Below, piece after piece: positions 6,625 to 6,919 of a stretch of 6,919 nucleotides of DNA. Within the stretch, counting starts at the first letter, position 1, and each line of letters starts with the position of its first letter. The notes below the pieces were generated by a model. The model did no database searches, was not told the origin of the DNA, and saw only the letters and a program-made list of their open reading frames with translations. The position numbers and the translations under genes were made by a program. The DNA is from Bacteroidota bacterium (lineage in GTDB: Bacteria > Bacteroidota > Bacteroidia > B-17B0 > Aurantibacillaceae): NCBI GenBank assembly GCA_023433205.1, contig JAEZDS010000088.1:1-6919 (forward strand), given 5' to 3'.

Positions 6625-6919
6625 TATTTATTTTTTCTTTTCTGATCCTGCGGAGATCCGTCCTCCTCAGATTCTTTGTGCTTTTTGTAGTCCAGTTGGT
6701 TGCCCCACAGGCGCATTTGTTTTTTTATCCACTCCTTTCTTCGGGCAATATAGGGGCCAGGCGGATTAGCCACATATTTGCGGGGATTTGGCAGAATGGC
6801 TGTAATTGCCGCGGCGTTGTCGGCAGTCAGCTCTGAGGCGCTTTTCCTGAACCAGAATTGTGCCGCTGCTTCTGCCCCGTAAATTCCGTTGCCCATTTCA
6901 ATACTGTTGAGGTACACTT
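6624..6919 (-). CDS. mtgA: Monofunctional peptidoglycan glycosyltransferase MtgA, C-terminal part (5' end beyond window)
   Basis: The last 97 codons of a GT51 transglycosylase are visible; the true start lies outside the right edge, and the in-frame GTG at 6917 is an internal Val codon. VYLNSIEMGNGIYGAEAAAQ followed by LTADNAAAITAILPNPRKY and NPPGPYIARRKEWIKKQM is the conserved C-terminal part of the GT51 fold as found in MtgA. The protein then ends in a lysine/glutamate-rich tail of about 25 residues, with no transpeptidase domain, so it is the monofunctional type rather than a bifunctional PBP1. MtgA polymerises lipid II into glycan strands at the outer face of the inner membrane. Its catalytic glutamates lie upstream and cannot be checked. 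The stop TAA overlaps the ATG of the serine hydrolase, implying co-translation. The charged C-terminal tail is not part of the catalytic domain. Confidence 0.88.
   Translation of the reverse strand, partial: VYLNSIEMGNGIYGAEAAAQFWFRKSASELTADNAAAITAILPNPRKYVANPPGPYIARRKEWIKKQMRLWGNQLDYKKHKESEEDGSPQDQKRKNK

Noticed and set aside
6622..6660. Independent promoter for the serine hydrolase
   Set aside because: No TAnnTTTG box precedes its start; the one-base overlap with mtgA points to coupled translation from an upstream promoter.

Overview
The window looks like a chromosomal segment from a member of the Bacteroidota. Three things support this: a gldF-gldG pair (gliding motility / type IX secretion associated ABC-transporter genes), a secreted beta-propeller protein ending in a type A T9SS C-terminal sorting domain, and two perfect matches to the Bacteroidota -7 promoter element TAnnTTTG placed directly before start codons. 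Genus or species cannot be fixed from the sequence.

Layout, left to right. A NarL/FixJ-type response regulator (32-712, +) is read rightward. Every other gene is on the minus strand. The regulator converges on gldG (754-2478), which follows gldF (2472-3212) in a two-gene operon with a 7-base overlap. Upstream of gldF lies a 410-base non-coding stretch (3213-3622) filled with degenerate tandem repeats of about 33-42 bases. Next is a T9SS-exported seven-repeat propeller protein (3623-5251). The same repeat family then reappears at 5271-5431. Last come a serine-hydrolase lipoprotein of the beta-lactamase/S12 family (5455-6624) and, overlapping its start by one base (TAATG), the 3' end of mtgA, a peptidoglycan glycosyltransferase cut by the window edge.

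How the parts fit. mtgA and the hydrolase form a translationally coupled pair, which suggests a cell-envelope or peptidoglycan setting. gldFG encode the membrane permease and accessory subunit of an ABC complex whose ATPase is not here. The propeller protein is probably a client of the type IX secretion system. The regulator has no kinase partner in view and an unusual lysine in its acidic pocket.

No wholly new system stands out. The least explained structure is the degenerate repeat family that brackets the propeller gene and reaches into the gldF promoter region.
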